DNA from: Balneolia bacterium
Lineage (GTDB): Bacteria; Bacteroidota; Rhodothermia; Balneolales; Cyclonatronaceae
DNA: 45,778 nt
Direction of reading: 5' to 3'
Assembly (NCBI GenBank): GCA_003566635.1
Contig: PXCK01000111.1
Span: 1-45,778 of the forward strand
Shown: positions 37,150 through 45,778 of the stretch, piece after piece
Layout of the letters: every line of letters begins with the position of its first letter
How positions within the stretch are numbered: the first letter of the stretch is position 1
The notes under the pieces: model-generated
What the model was told of the DNA's origin: nothing
The model's database searches: none
The model's input: only the letters and a program-made list of their open reading frames with translations
Made by a program: the position numbers and the translations under genes

Positions 37150-38226
37150 ATGTACAGGGTTACAAAATTCGCGTTCCTGTTGCTTTTTTTATTATTAGCT
37201 TCAACCACTAATTTATTCGCAGAAACGACTGATGCAAGTGATATCGACGTCACTACTAAAATCGGCGATTCTTATTATTTAGATTTTGGCGTTAAGATTT
37301 ATTTGCCAAGAATTCTTATAAGCGATGGAGTGCATTTTTTCCCAAATACAAAAGCTGCACTGAACAGCGGTGAATTTACCGACCAATTTTATATCGATAA
37401 TCCCGATTTTGCAACTGCTGACCTAACCCCTGTTACATACAAACTTGTCCGTATAGATGGAACGCCCGTTACCTTGGACTTATCAATAACTAAGCATTTT
37501 GTATGGTTTTTAATTGCCGGTTTTTTAACTCTCTTTATTTTCGGTCGGCTTAGTAAGAAGTACATTTCGGGTATTGGTAGAACCTCAGCACCTAAAGGTG
37601 CAGGTATGAACTTTGCAGAGGTTTTAATTATCTACATTCGTGATGAAGTAGTTAAAGCCAATATTGGTGAGAAGCGTTACCGCCAATTTACACCTTACTT
37701 GTTATCCTGTTTTTTCATGATTCTTTTCATGAATCTATTTGGGTTAGCACCGTATGGTATTACTCCTACTGCTGATGTATCCGTTACAGCGGCGCTTGCA
37801 ATCACCACATTTTTTATGGTTAACCTAAATGGTACTAAAGATTACTGGAAGCATATCTTTGCCATGCCGGGTGTGCCTGTATACATGCTTCCACTCATTA
37901 TTGTAGTAGAAATTTTAGGATTATTTACCAAACCTTTCGCTCTGGCGATTCGACTTTTTGCTAATATGCTGTCAGGTAAAATGCTCATATTTAGCATGCT
38001 GAGTATGATCTTTATTATGGCAGCTTTATTTGGTACCGGTGTAGGCCTGGCGTCGGCAATAATTTGGTTGCCCTTCACAATTTTCATTTATGCATTAAAG
38101 GTTTTTGCCGCCTTCTTGCAAGCATATATTTTTATAATGTTTTCGGCATTGTTCATTGGAATGGCTGTTGAGGAACACGACCACCACGAACATCATCATG
38201 CTGAAGCTCACCCTGTTACACACTAA
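37150..38226 (+). CDS. atpB: F1Fo-ATPase subunit a
   Basis: A 358-residue membrane protein. The essential arginine is in ALAIRLFANMLSGKM. The N-terminal signal-like segment and long periplasmic domain (about 25-110) are typical of this group's longer subunit a. The C-terminus is His-rich (EEHDHHEHHHAEAHP). I start at ATG 37150; the frame extends one TTG codon upstream. Subunit a forms the proton half-channels that drive the c-ring. Confidence 0.95.
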   Translation: MYRVTKFAFLLLFLLLASTTNLFAETTDASDIDVTTKIGDSYYLDFGVKIYLPRILISDGVHFFPNTKAALNSGEFTDQFYIDNPDFATADLTPVTYKLVRIDGTPVTLDLSITKHFVWFLIAGFLTLFIFGRLSKKYISGIGRTSAPKGAGMNFAEVLIIYIRDEVVKANIGEKRYRQFTPYLLSCFFMILFMNLFGLAPYGITPTADVSVTAALAITTFFMVNLNGTKDYWKHIFAMPGVPVYMLPLIIVVEILGLFTKPFALAIRLFANMLSGKMLIFSMLSMIFIMAALFGTGVGLASAIIWLPFTIFIYALKVFAAFLQAYIFIMFSALFIGMAVEEHDHHEHHHAEAHPVTH

Positions 38227-38258
38227 ACAAAAAAACAACTATTTAGGAGTTCATTATT

Positions 38259-38492
38259 ATGGAAACAATTTTTGCTGATTTTGCTCACCTTGCAGCTGGT
38301 ATTGGTGCTGGTATTGTATTGATTGGAGCCGGATTCGGTATTGGTATGATTGGTAAAGGCGCTATGGACGCTACCGCTCGTCAGCCTGAAGCATCAGGTG
38401 ACATTCGTACCTCTATGCTTATCTCAGCCGGTCTTATTGAAGGTGCTGCCTTCTTCGGACTTGTGATTTGTATTCTTTTGGCTTTGAAATAA
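38259..38492 (+). CDS. atpE: F1Fo-ATPase subunit c
   Basis: A 77-residue hairpin of two helices, with the ion-binding E61 in GLIEGAAFFG and the polar loop ARQPEA. The Q...ES sodium signature is absent, so proton coupling is likely. It has a clear Shine-Dalgarno, AGGAG at 38245-38249, fitting its high stoichiometry. Confidence 0.97.
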   Translation: METIFADFAHLAAGIGAGIVLIGAGFGIGMIGKGAMDATARQPEASGDIRTSMLISAGLIEGAAFFGLVICILLALK

Positions 38493-38533
38493 TTCGAATA
38501 CGTTTAATACGTATATCTAATCAATCCTGAAGT

Positions 38534-39043
38534 ATGAATCCGGTAATAGCTAACGCATTGGTAAGCTTTGAACCCGGCCTGTTTATATGGGTCGGTATTG
38601 CTTTTCTTGCTTTTCTTTGGCTTCTTAAGAAATTTGCATGGGTACCCCTTCTCAACGCTCTTGATGAAAGAGAGAAGAATATTCAAGAATCTTTAGATTC
38701 TGCCGAGAAGGCCATGAAAAAAGCCGAAGAAATTGCTAAGAAAAATGATGAAGCTTTAAAAGAAGCTGAAATAGCAGCTCAACGCTTGCGTAAGCAGGCA
38801 AAGGAAGAAGCTGAAAAGCTGCGTGCCGACATACTCGAGAATGCCCGTGAAGATGCAGAAAAGCTTAAAGAACAAACATTAAGCGCTATTCAACAAGAAA
38901 AGAAAAAAGCGTTGGTTCAGCTTCGCGATCAGGTAGCAGAATTAGCTATCGAGGCTTCACAAAAAATTCTAAAAACGGAAATTGACAAGACTAAAAATGA
39001 AAAGCTTGTTAACGATTTCCTTGAAGATTTATCCAGTAATTAA
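38534..39043 (+). CDS. atpF: F1Fo-ATPase subunit b
   Basis: A 169-residue protein with one membrane helix (about 15-35) and a long charged coiled coil (about 45-140). ERE/KNIQESLDSAEK is typical. It forms the peripheral stalk. Confidence 0.95.
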   Translation: MNPVIANALVSFEPGLFIWVGIAFLAFLWLLKKFAWVPLLNALDEREKNIQESLDSAEKAMKKAEEIAKKNDEALKEAEIAAQRLRKQAKEEAEKLRADILENAREDAEKLKEQTLSAIQQEKKKALVQLRDQVAELAIEASQKILKTEIDKTKNEKLVNDFLEDLSSN

Positions 39044-39052
39044 TTTAAAATC

Positions 39053-39598
39053 ATGATTGCTTCCAAAGCTTCCAGACGTTATGCAAAGGCACTACTCGAT
39101 TTTGCTATTGAGCAAAATAAAGTTGAAAAAGTGCTAAACGACATGACGCTCATTCATGATACTATTGAACAATCGAAAGAGCTTAGATTTTTTTTAAGAA
39201 ACCCGGTTATTAAAGCCGAACAAAAAGAATCTGTTCTTGAGGCTTTGTTTAAGAAAAGTATTAGTGAGGAAAGCTGGGGTTTCCTAACCCTATTGGTAGA
39301 AAAGGCAAGGCTGGATATTCTATTTGGAGCTACCGTAGCATTTAAGCAAGCATATCAAAAATATGCCGGTATTCTCGAAATCGAAGTCATGTACGCAGAA
39401 GAACCTACCGATAAACAAATATCATCAATAAAATCCCATTTAGAATCTAAAACGGGTAAGACAATCATCATTCACAAAATAAAGACGCCTGAATTAATGG
39501 GTGGCCTTGTTGTAAAGATGAACGATACGGTTATTGATGGTTCGGTAAAATTTAAGCTTCAGCAATTGGAACAGGCATTTTTTAAAGCCGCAATCTGA
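39053..39598 (+). CDS. atpH: F1Fo-ATPase subunit delta
   Basis: A 181-residue protein of the OSCP/delta family. The N-terminal helical domain (ASRRYAKALLDFAIEQ) and C-terminal PELMGGLVVKMNDTVIDGSV motif are complete. It links the peripheral stalk to the F1 head, and lies nine bases after atpF. Confidence 0.95.
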   Translation: MIASKASRRYAKALLDFAIEQNKVEKVLNDMTLIHDTIEQSKELRFFLRNPVIKAEQKESVLEALFKKSISEESWGFLTLLVEKARLDILFGATVAFKQAYQKYAGILEIEVMYAEEPTDKQISSIKSHLESKTGKTIIIHKIKTPELMGGLVVKMNDTVIDGSVKFKLQQLEQAFFKAAI

Positions 39599-39631
39599 AT
39601 CTGATCTAAAGATATTTAATAAATAAAAATT

Positions 39632-41248
39632 ATGAGTCACGTTAAACCTGACGAAGTATCAGCAATTCTTCGCAAACAACTTGCCGGTTTTAGTACCGAT
39701 GCAGAAATCTATGATGAAGGTACCGTCCTTGAAGTTGGTGACGGTATTGCGCGTGTTTACGGTTTAAGTAAAGTACAAGCCGGTGAGCTGGTAACGCTAC
39801 CTGAATCTAAAGATGCAAATGGCAACCCCGTTGAGGGTATGGTGCTTAACCTTGAAGAAGATAATGTTGGTATCGTGTTATTTGGATCTTCAACACTTGT
39901 TAAAGAAGGCCACAAAGTACGCAGAACCGAGAAAATTGCATCTATTGAAGTTGGAGACGGAGTTTTAGGTCGTGTTTTGGACCCACTTGGAAACCCACTC
40001 GATGGTAAAGGACCAATTTCCGGTAAAACGGTTCGAATGCCACTTGAGCGTAAGGCACCCGGGGTAATCTATCGTGAGCCGGTGAGTGAACCTCTTCAAA
40101 CAGGTATTCAGTCTATCGATGCTATGATTCCAATCGGTCGCGGACAACGTGAGTTAATTATTGGTGACCGCCAAACCGGTAAAACTGCTATTGCTATCGA
40201 TACGATTTTAAATCAAAAATCTGAGCATGATAAAGGTAACGGCGTTTACTGTATATATGTAGCTATTGGCCAAAAGGCATCAACCATTGCTCAGGTAAAT
40301 CAGATTTTAGAAAAATATGGTGCGAAAGAGTACACTACCATTGTGTCAGCTCCTGCTAATGCACCGGCTCCATTACAGTATATTGCAGCTTATTCAGGTG
40401 CTGCTATTGGTGAATACTTCCGCGATACCGGTCGTCATGCACTTATCATTTATGATGATTTATCAAAGCAGGCCGTTGCTTACCGCGAGGTTTCTCTGTT
40501 ACTTCGTCGTCCACCGGGACGTGAAGCTTACCCGGGTGATGTATTCTACCTTCATAGCCGTTTATTAGAGAGAGCTGCTAAAATTAACAAGAACCAAAGC
40601 GTTGCTTCTCAAATGAACGACGTTCCTGAGGAATTGAAACCAATGATTAAAGGTGGAGGCTCTTTAACAGCCCTTCCAATTATTGAAACTCAGGCTGGTG
40701 ACGTTTCTGCTTACATTCCAACGAACGTAATTTCTATTACCGACGGTCAGATTTTCCTTCAGACCAACCTATTCAACTCCGGGGTTCGTCCGGCTATTGA
40801 TGTGGGTATATCTGTATCTCGTGTGGGTGGTTCGGCTCAGATTAAAGCCATGAAAAAACTATCCGGTACGTTGAAATTAGATCTTGCACAGTATCGTGAA
40901 CTTGAAGCATTTGCTAAGTTTGGTTCCGATTTGGATGCCACAACTCAGCGCCAGCTTGCAAAAGGTGCTCGTTCAGTTGAATTGTTAAAGCAATCGCAGT
41001 ATTCTCCACTTCGTGTTGAGCAGCAAGTAGCTATTTTATTTGCTAACAATGAAGGTTTTCTGGATGCAGTACCTGTAGAATCAGTAAAAGAATTCGAGAG
41101 ATCATATCTTGAAGCAGTAGGGCTAAAATTGCCGGAAGAAATGACGGAATTAGCTACAAAAGGCGTATTAACTGATGATATGGCTAATAAACTGCGTGAT
41201 GTGGCTCAAGCCGTTCAAAAAGACATTCTTAATGCAATAAATGCATAA
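39632..41248 (+). CDS. atpA: F1Fo-ATPase subunit alpha
   Basis: A 538-residue protein, slightly longer than the usual 500-515 because of its C-terminal region. Walker A is GDRQTGKTA near residue 180, and the conserved alpha signature [14 protein letters not shown] is present. It forms the non-catalytic nucleotide sites of F1. The next start (atpG) is two bases after the stop. Confidence 0.98.
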   Translation: MSHVKPDEVSAILRKQLAGFSTDAEIYDEGTVLEVGDGIARVYGLSKVQAGELVTLPESKDANGNPVEGMVLNLEEDNVGIVLFGSSTLVKEGHKVRRTEKIASIEVGDGVLGRVLDPLGNPLDGKGPISGKTVRMPLERKAPGVIYREPVSEPLQTGIQSIDAMIPIGRGQRELIIGDRQTGKTAIAIDTILNQKSEHDKGNGVYCIYVAIGQKASTIAQVNQILEKYGAKEYTTIVSAPANAPAPLQYIAAYSGAAIGEYFRDTGRHALIIYDDLSKQAVAYREVSLLLRRPPGREAYPGDVFYLHSRLLERAAKINKNQSVASQMNDVPEELKPMIKGGGSLTALPIIETQAGDVSAYIPTNVISITDGQIFLQTNLFNSGVRPAIDVGISVSRVGGSAQIKAMKKLSGTLKLDLAQYRELEAFAKFGSDLDATTQRQLAKGARSVELLKQSQYSPLRVEQQVAILFANNEGFLDAVPVESVKEFERSYLEAVGLKLPEEMTELATKGVLTDDMANKLRDVAQAVQKDILNAINA

Positions 41249-41250
41249 TT

Positions 41251-42129
41251 ATGGCTAATCTGCGCGACATACGTGACCGTATTTCTTCTGTAAAAAGTAC
41301 GCAGCAGATAACCAAAGCCATGAAAATGGTTGCGGCTGCCCGACTGCGAAAAGCACAGGATAATATGCTAAAAACAAGACCATATGTAACAGGTATGGAA
41401 AATGTTATAAGCAAACTATCCAGAAGTGGGGAAGTAAGCAGTCCGTTTCTTAGAGAATCAGACAACCCTCAACGAATTTTGATGATTGTCATTGGTTCTG
41501 ATCGAGGATTATGTGGTGGTTTCAATACGAATCTGTTTCGTTTTGTAACCGATAGTATAGATGAACTGTTTTATAAGAAATACGAAAATAAAACGTTGCA
41601 TTTAGTGACTGTAGGGCGTAAAGCAACTGAGTTTTTCTCCAAAAGGGGATATGAAATTCATAGTAAATATCCCGGCTTTTTTGACCGTTTAAGTTTTGAA
41701 AGCACGATGGATATTATGAATCATGTTGCTGCGGATTTTAAAAGTGACGCATACGATGAAGTTTACATTGCTTTCAATGAATTTAAATCAGTAATTGCTC
41801 AAAACAGAATTCTTAAGAAAGTTCTTCCCGTAACACTCGACCAAAAGGAAGAAGAATCTAAAAGTGAAATTGATTATATCTTTGAACCAAGTAGTGAACA
41901 AATTCTCAAAGATGTAATCCCACTTCATTTAAATATGCAGCTTTGGAGAGCCATGCTCGAGTCTAACGCTTCTGAGCAAGGTGCAAGGATGGCGGCTATG
42001 GATAATGCTACTGAAAATGCGAAAGAAATTATTCGTATGCTCAATTTGAAGTACAACCAGGCACGTCAGGCTGCAATTACAACCGAACTTTCAGAAATTG
42101 TATCCGGAGCTGAAGCACTAAACGGATAA
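41251..42129 (+). CDS. atpG: F1Fo-ATPase subunit gamma
   Basis: A 292-residue protein. Hallmarks are RDIRDRISSVKSTQQITKAM at the N-terminus and the C-terminal ITTELSEIVSGAEAL. It forms the rotating central stalk. The operon ends here: atpD and atpC are not seen and must lie elsewhere. Confidence 0.97.
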   Translation: MANLRDIRDRISSVKSTQQITKAMKMVAAARLRKAQDNMLKTRPYVTGMENVISKLSRSGEVSSPFLRESDNPQRILMIVIGSDRGLCGGFNTNLFRFVTDSIDELFYKKYENKTLHLVTVGRKATEFFSKRGYEIHSKYPGFFDRLSFESTMDIMNHVAADFKSDAYDEVYIAFNEFKSVIAQNRILKKVLPVTLDQKEEESKSEIDYIFEPSSEQILKDVIPLHLNMQLWRAMLESNASEQGARMAAMDNATENAKEIIRMLNLKYNQARQAAITTELSEIVSGAEALNG

Positions 42130-42179
42130 TTTTTTGGATTTCGATTATACTTTTTTAAATACATTTATTTAAAAAATGG

Positions 42180-42187
42180 TATATTTG
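42180..42187 (+). promoter_or_regulatory. Candidate -7 promoter element of tRNA-Ser
   Basis: TATATTTG matches TAnnTTTG, 13 bp before the mature tRNA 5' end. No TTTG occurs at the expected -33 distance; the region there is T-rich. Confidence 0.4.
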
Positions 42188-42200
42188 GTATTCCCGAGAA

Positions 42201-42285
42201 GGAGGGATGGCAGAGTGGTCGAATGCGGCGGTCTTGAAAACCGTTGAGGCGCAAGTCTCCGGGGGTTCGAATCCCTCTCCCTCCG
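42201..42285 (+). tRNA. tRNA-Ser (anticodon UGA)
   Basis: 85 nt with a full cloverleaf. Acceptor stem 42201-42207 pairs with 42278-42284, discriminator G at 42285. The anticodon stem pairs 42228-42232 with 42240-42244 and the loop shows TGA at 42235-42237. A long variable arm follows, as expected for serine tRNA, and the T-arm has TTCGAAT. The CCA is not encoded. It decodes UCN codons starting with UCA. Confidence 0.97.
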
Positions 42286-42292
42286 CTCAATA

Positions 42293-42321
42293 AAAAAAGC
42301 CTCCCTCGTGGAGGCTTTTTT
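42293..42321 (+). terminator. Rho-independent terminator after tRNA-Ser
   Basis: A GCCTCC/GGAGGC stem (42299-42304 with 42310-42315), flanked by A residues on the left and six T residues on the right. It ends the tRNA transcript just before the TolC-type gene. Confidence 0.92.
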
Positions 42322-42352
42322 GTTAAACTACTTTGTATCAATCTTAATTGGG

Positions 42353-43762
42353 ATGTTGATTAAACTTCTATTCAAATCGTTTATTCCTGCCTTTTTGCTA
42401 TTAAATGTGTTGGCTGTGCAAAACACGTCTGCTCAAACCCCAGTTGATACTGTTCGGATTTCGTTTCCGGAGTTCCTCAATAAAAGTATAGAAGCATCAA
42501 GTTTGCTTGATGCCTCCCGAACCCAAATTGCTGTCTCGGAATCGCGTAGTTCTGAAGCGAGGGCATCGAGGTTTTTACCAGGCTTTAACCTTACAACCGC
42601 TCATGGCTTAATACCAGGTGTTAAAGGAACACAGGGGTTACCAAGCAGCCAGGTTTATTTAGACCCTACTCTTAGAAATGATTGGGAAGATTGGGCCTTT
42701 TTTAACCAATTTGAAGTTGAGGCAATTCAACCAATTTTCACATGGGGAGCACTCAGTAATGCTATCAATGCTGCTGAAACAGCCGTTCGGATATCCAGGT
42801 ATGGATATGAAGCAGATCAAGATCAGTATGCTTTTCAACTGTTTGAGCTATATCAGGGGACACTATTAGCCGGTGAATTAGAACGACTAATTGATGACGC
42901 AAGAAGTACGCTTCGTACTGCTGAGCGTGAATTGGATATATTAATTGACGAAGGCGATTTAAGTGTCGATCATACCGATGTATTTGAGCTTCAAATTTTT
43001 AAATATGAATTCGAATCGGAAGTAACAGAAATTCAACAGGCACTTCGTTTCTTAAATAGAGCATGGAGTATAGCTTTAGGAAGTCCTGAAAATGTTGTGT
43101 ATTTACCCGATACAGTATTTATCGATCCAATTGATGTAGTGATTGAGGACGTTACTCAGTACGAAATGTACGCCGGAATGGGCAGACCGGAAATAAAACA
43201 AATTAACGCAGTAGTGCAGGCAGCCGAATTCGGATTCAAAGCCACATCAGCCCAAAATTTACCAAGTTTTTTTATTGGTGCTAATGCACGATATGCCTTT
43301 GCTCCAAACCGACCCCGCCAACGTAATCCGTTTATCAGTAATCCGAGCAATACTTCAAGTTTATTGGTTGGTATCGGAATACAGCAACCGCTTAATTTCT
43401 TTGTTCAACGCAGTAGAACAGAACGTGCAAGAAATCAGTTGCGTCAATCTAAATATGCCCGGGAAGCCGTAAGCGAAGGCGTTATCATAGAAATAAATGA
43501 AGCTTACAGTGATTTGATAGTAGCTAAATCAAAGCTCGACAATACTTACAAAGCCTTAGACGTTAGTAGGCAGTGGCTTAGACAAGAACAGCTGGACTAC
43601 GACATTGGATTTGGTGAAGTTCGAAATCTTATTGACGCTCTTGAAAGAAACCTGCAACTCGAAGCAGCATACAGACAACGAATTCACGATTTCAACGTTA
43701 GTTTAGCAAAGCTTTACCGGGTTACCGGTTTGTCTTTAAAAGAATTATATATCACTAATTAG
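42353..43762 (+). CDS. TolC-family outer-membrane efflux channel
   Basis: A 469-residue protein from ATG 42353 with a signal peptide (about 1-28, ending NTSAQ). The two long helical hairpin halves are seen as repeated amphipathic stretches (about 170-245 and 370-460) with FxxTWGALSNAI and NLIDALERNLQLEAAY motifs of the family. A GTG at 42308 would extend the frame into the tRNA terminator and is rejected. Next to an MlaC-like gene nine bases downstream, so a lipid-export role is possible, but no inner-membrane pump is here. Confidence 0.88.
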   Translation: MLIKLLFKSFIPAFLLLNVLAVQNTSAQTPVDTVRISFPEFLNKSIEASSLLDASRTQIAVSESRSSEARASRFLPGFNLTTAHGLIPGVKGTQGLPSSQVYLDPTLRNDWEDWAFFNQFEVEAIQPIFTWGALSNAINAAETAVRISRYGYEADQDQYAFQLFELYQGTLLAGELERLIDDARSTLRTAERELDILIDEGDLSVDHTDVFELQIFKYEFESEVTEIQQALRFLNRAWSIALGSPENVVYLPDTVFIDPIDVVIEDVTQYEMYAGMGRPEIKQINAVVQAAEFGFKATSAQNLPSFFIGANARYAFAPNRPRQRNPFISNPSNTSSLLVGIGIQQPLNFFVQRSRTERARNQLRQSKYAREAVSEGVIIEINEAYSDLIVAKSKLDNTYKALDVSRQWLRQEQLDYDIGFGEVRNLIDALERNLQLEAAYRQRIHDFNVSLAKLYRVTGLSLKELYITN

Positions 43763-43771
43763 AAATCAATT

Positions 43772-44368
43772 ATGAAATTTTTCCTTTTAAATATTTTAGT
43801 AATACTATTTTTTATTAATTCACCTGCAATATCAACTCAGGCAGAGTTAATTGATAGTGCCAGAGCAATGCTGGAGGAAAGAGATAAGCAAATAAAAGAT
43901 ATAATAGGGGACAGAACGTCAGACTTTCCGGATGAATTACGCAATGAACTTCAGGGTATCATAAATGATGTGATTGATTACCGTGCAATGGCACAACATG
44001 CATTACTGGATACCTGGGATGAACTGTCACCCGAGCAACGGGATGAGTTCGTAGATATTTTTTCAACCATTATCCGCGATCAGTCATTAAATACATTGGA
44101 TATCTATCGCGCTAATGTAACCTACGATGAATTTACCGTTGTTGACGATAATCGTGTGATTGCCCGTACAATAGCAACATTAGATAACGTTCGTACGCCT
44201 GTAATCTACGATATGGTAAAAGAAGATGGAACATGGATTGTAATTGATATGTCAGTTGATAATTTCTCAACTGCTGATTCTTATCAGAGATCTTTCCAAA
44301 ATATTATTCGAAGACGAGGTTATGATGCCCTGCTGAATAATCTCAAAAGAAGATCAGGTGTATCATAG
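43772..44368 (+). CDS. MlaC/Ttg2D-like phospholipid-binding protein
   Basis: A 198-residue protein with a signal peptide (about 1-23). The MlaC pattern is clear: DYRAMAQHALLDTWDELSPE, then EFVDIFSTIIRD and VKEDGTWIVIDMSVDNFS, and a final SFQNIIRRRGYDALLNNLKR. Length is usual. MlaC carries phospholipids between outer and inner membranes. The MlaBDEF genes are not in view. Probably co-transcribed with the TolC-type gene. Confidence 0.88.
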   Translation: MKFFLLNILVILFFINSPAISTQAELIDSARAMLEERDKQIKDIIGDRTSDFPDELRNELQGIINDVIDYRAMAQHALLDTWDELSPEQRDEFVDIFSTIIRDQSLNTLDIYRANVTYDEFTVVDDNRVIARTIATLDNVRTPVIYDMVKEDGTWIVIDMSVDNFSTADSYQRSFQNIIRRRGYDALLNNLKRRSGVS

Positions 44369-44404
44369 TTTGTATGATAGTGCGATTGCTCTTAAATTAA
44401 TCGC

Positions 44405-45409
44405 ATGAATCAACCGTGTACCGAGGGTTATATATTTACCGTTTACGGCAAGATGAAATATCTTCATCATGCTGTTACTGCTGCTTATTGTGTACGAAGG
44501 TATGATCAAACCAGACCGATTGCACTTGTTTGTGAACCACAGCACCTTGCTGAATTAGAAAAACACAACTTTGCTAAAATTTTTGACAAAACTGTTTTGT
44601 TAGGCGAAGGTCATGATTCAATTACAGGTTTTAAACATAATATTCAGGAATATCTGATATATGACAGAAACCTTTTTCTTGATTCTGATATCATATTACT
44701 TCGAAATCCGGATACATTATGGCAACGGTTAAGCGCTTTTCCATTTACTATTACTGGTTCATTAAAAGCAGACTATTTTTTTGGGGGCAAAAAAGGGTTT
44801 GGTGTTGTATTTGATTATATCTTCAAGCGGCGTGAACGTACTCTAAAAGAGTTTGGGCTTACGCATTTGAGCAGAGTGCAAAGTGGCATGATGTATGTTC
44901 AGGATGCTCCTCTTGCACAAAAAGTAACAGAAAGAGCAAAAAAATTCTTGTCATCTTCTCACCTCACTCATTTTACATCCAGAAAACATGAATCGGGTAG
45001 ACAGCTGGAATCTTGTGAATGGAGTTTAGCTATGGCAATGAGCGACTTAGAGATACCGGTTTTTCCCTGGTTGATGGGAGCTGAAAGTCCGCAGTTGGAT
45101 TATATCGATGACTTAGTTTCACATGATGATGAGTTCTTAAATACATCCTGTGTTTTTTATACGCATCCATTTGTGTATAGTTTGAGGGGAATAAAGAGTG
45201 ATTGGATTAGAAGGTTTTTGATTGGTTTTTTTACCCGCTTGCCCGGTTTTGGTGATTATCAGTTGGTCGTTCCTTACGCCATTCATTTTGGATGGCTACA
45301 CCAAAAGAAACCATTTTACGAATTTTCTGACCGAATTTGGGGACTACTGACCACCGGAATAATTTCCTTTGAAAATGCAGCTGAAGACGCAAGAAACCCT
45401 CATTCTTAA
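44405..45409 (+). CDS. Glycosyltransferase, GT-A fold (GT8-like)
   Basis: A 334-residue soluble protein. The start (YIFTVYGKMKYLHHAVTAAYCVRR) and the metal-binding DxD motif, D93-S-D95 in LFLDSDIILLRNP, are typical of GT-A enzymes of the GT8 type. A later SGMMYVQDAPLA stretch fits the substrate side. Acceptor unknown. It is followed after nine bases by a second glycosyltransferase gene, so a surface glycan cluster may begin here. Confidence 0.75.
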   Translation: MNQPCTEGYIFTVYGKMKYLHHAVTAAYCVRRYDQTRPIALVCEPQHLAELEKHNFAKIFDKTVLLGEGHDSITGFKHNIQEYLIYDRNLFLDSDIILLRNPDTLWQRLSAFPFTITGSLKADYFFGGKKGFGVVFDYIFKRRERTLKEFGLTHLSRVQSGMMYVQDAPLAQKVTERAKKFLSSSHLTHFTSRKHESGRQLESCEWSLAMAMSDLEIPVFPWLMGAESPQLDYIDDLVSHDDEFLNTSCVFYTHPFVYSLRGIKSDWIRRFLIGFFTRLPGFGDYQLVVPYAIHFGWLHQKKPFYEFSDRIWGLLTTGIISFENAAEDARNPHS

Positions 45410-45418
45410 TTCGGTGAT

Positions 45419-45778
45419 TTGGGTAAACCAATAGTAATAGTAGCTCCTTTTTTTCCACCGATGCCACGAGTTGGCAGTTTGCGTCCCTATAGGTTTGTGA
45501 GGTATTTGAAAAGAGAAGGGTTTCATCCCATCGGTGTTACATTCCAAACCTCAGGAGCCGAACTTACATGCCAACAAAAAGACGATTTAAACGGTATTGA
45601 GCTGATAAAACTGAAAATACCTTTTTCATCAACCGGAATAAATGCGGGTACAAAAGCCACATCCGTGAAATCTAAAGTTGTGAAAAGTTCACCAATGAGG
45701 AAAAGATTGGACGGACTGTTTCCACTTGATTCGTGGTGGCCGGTTATGCACTACAATTACAAAGATATTCTTCAAAAA
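45419..45778 (+). CDS. Glycosyltransferase, GT4-like, N-terminal part (cut by window edge)
   Basis: 120 codons to the right edge with no stop. The start is TTG at 45419, nine bases after the previous stop; an in-frame stop lies at 45407. The N-terminus (KPIVIVAPFFPPMPRVGSLR) has the GT-B first strand and loop, close to that of the protein at 34338 (VVYYFPPMGSSGVQRP). Confidence 0.75.
   Translation, partial: MGKPIVIVAPFFPPMPRVGSLRPYRFVRYLKREGFHPIGVTFQTSGAELTCQQKDDLNGIELIKLKIPFSSTGINAGTKATSVKSKVVKSSPMRKRLDGLFPLDSWWPVMHYNYKDILQK

Noticed and set aside
42308-42352. GTG start extending the TolC-type gene upstream
   Set aside because: It lies inside the tRNA terminator hairpin; ATG 42353 gives a proper signal peptide.

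Overview
The window reads as chromosome of a Gram-negative, AT-rich member of the Bacteroidota/Balneolota/Rhodothermota group. Two secreted proteins end in a type IX-style sorting tail containing [10 protein letters not shown], several surface lipoproteins carry a Cys lipobox, many genes lack a strong Shine-Dalgarno, and -7 elements of the TAnnTTTG type are visible. The F1Fo-ATPase cluster lacks atpD/atpC, as in many members of this group. A Balneola-like organism fits best, but this is inference from protein style; no 16S gene is present.

Region 1 (1-24938) is a beta-1,3-glucan (laminarin-type) utilisation locus. On the minus strand lie a LacI-type regulator and, downstream of it, a very large secreted repeat protein that runs off the left edge. 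On the plus strand there are a modular surface glycan-binding protein with a sorting tail (5027-7114), a hybrid protein joining a glycosidase-like TIM barrel to an outer-membrane beta-barrel (7261-10410), a binding lipoprotein, a GH16 laminarinase lipoprotein, a cytoplasmic GH149-like beta-glucan phosphorylase, a GH17 lipoprotein, a GPH-family sugar symporter and two cytoplasmic GH17-like proteins. A terminator closes this run. Convergent to it is a secreted GH81 endo-beta-1,3-glucanase. The likely flow is: GH81, GH16 and binding proteins cut and hold glucan at the surface; oligosaccharides cross the outer membrane; periplasmic GH17 trims them; the symporter imports them; the phosphorylase and cytoplasmic GH17 enzymes finish degradation. 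No SusC/SusD pair is present in the window, so the hybrid barrel is a candidate outer-membrane gate. A good match to the LacI-family operator consensus overlaps a candidate promoter before 5027.

Region 2 (25202-32767) is mixed: a PYROXD2/CrtI-type oxidoreductase, a site-2 protease overlapping alanine racemase, a minus-strand pair (DUF4159-like protein and an FKBP-like lipoprotein), a secreted GH13 alpha-glucan hydrolase and a 100-residue orphan preceded by an inverted repeat.

Region 3 (32849-42129) is a tight plus-strand run: guaB, a glycosyltransferase, an M23 peptidase, two small ATPase-associated membrane proteins, then atpB-E-F-H-A-G. Region 4 (42201-45778) holds tRNA-Ser(UGA), a TolC-type channel, an MlaC-like lipid carrier and two glycosyltransferases, the last cut by the right edge.
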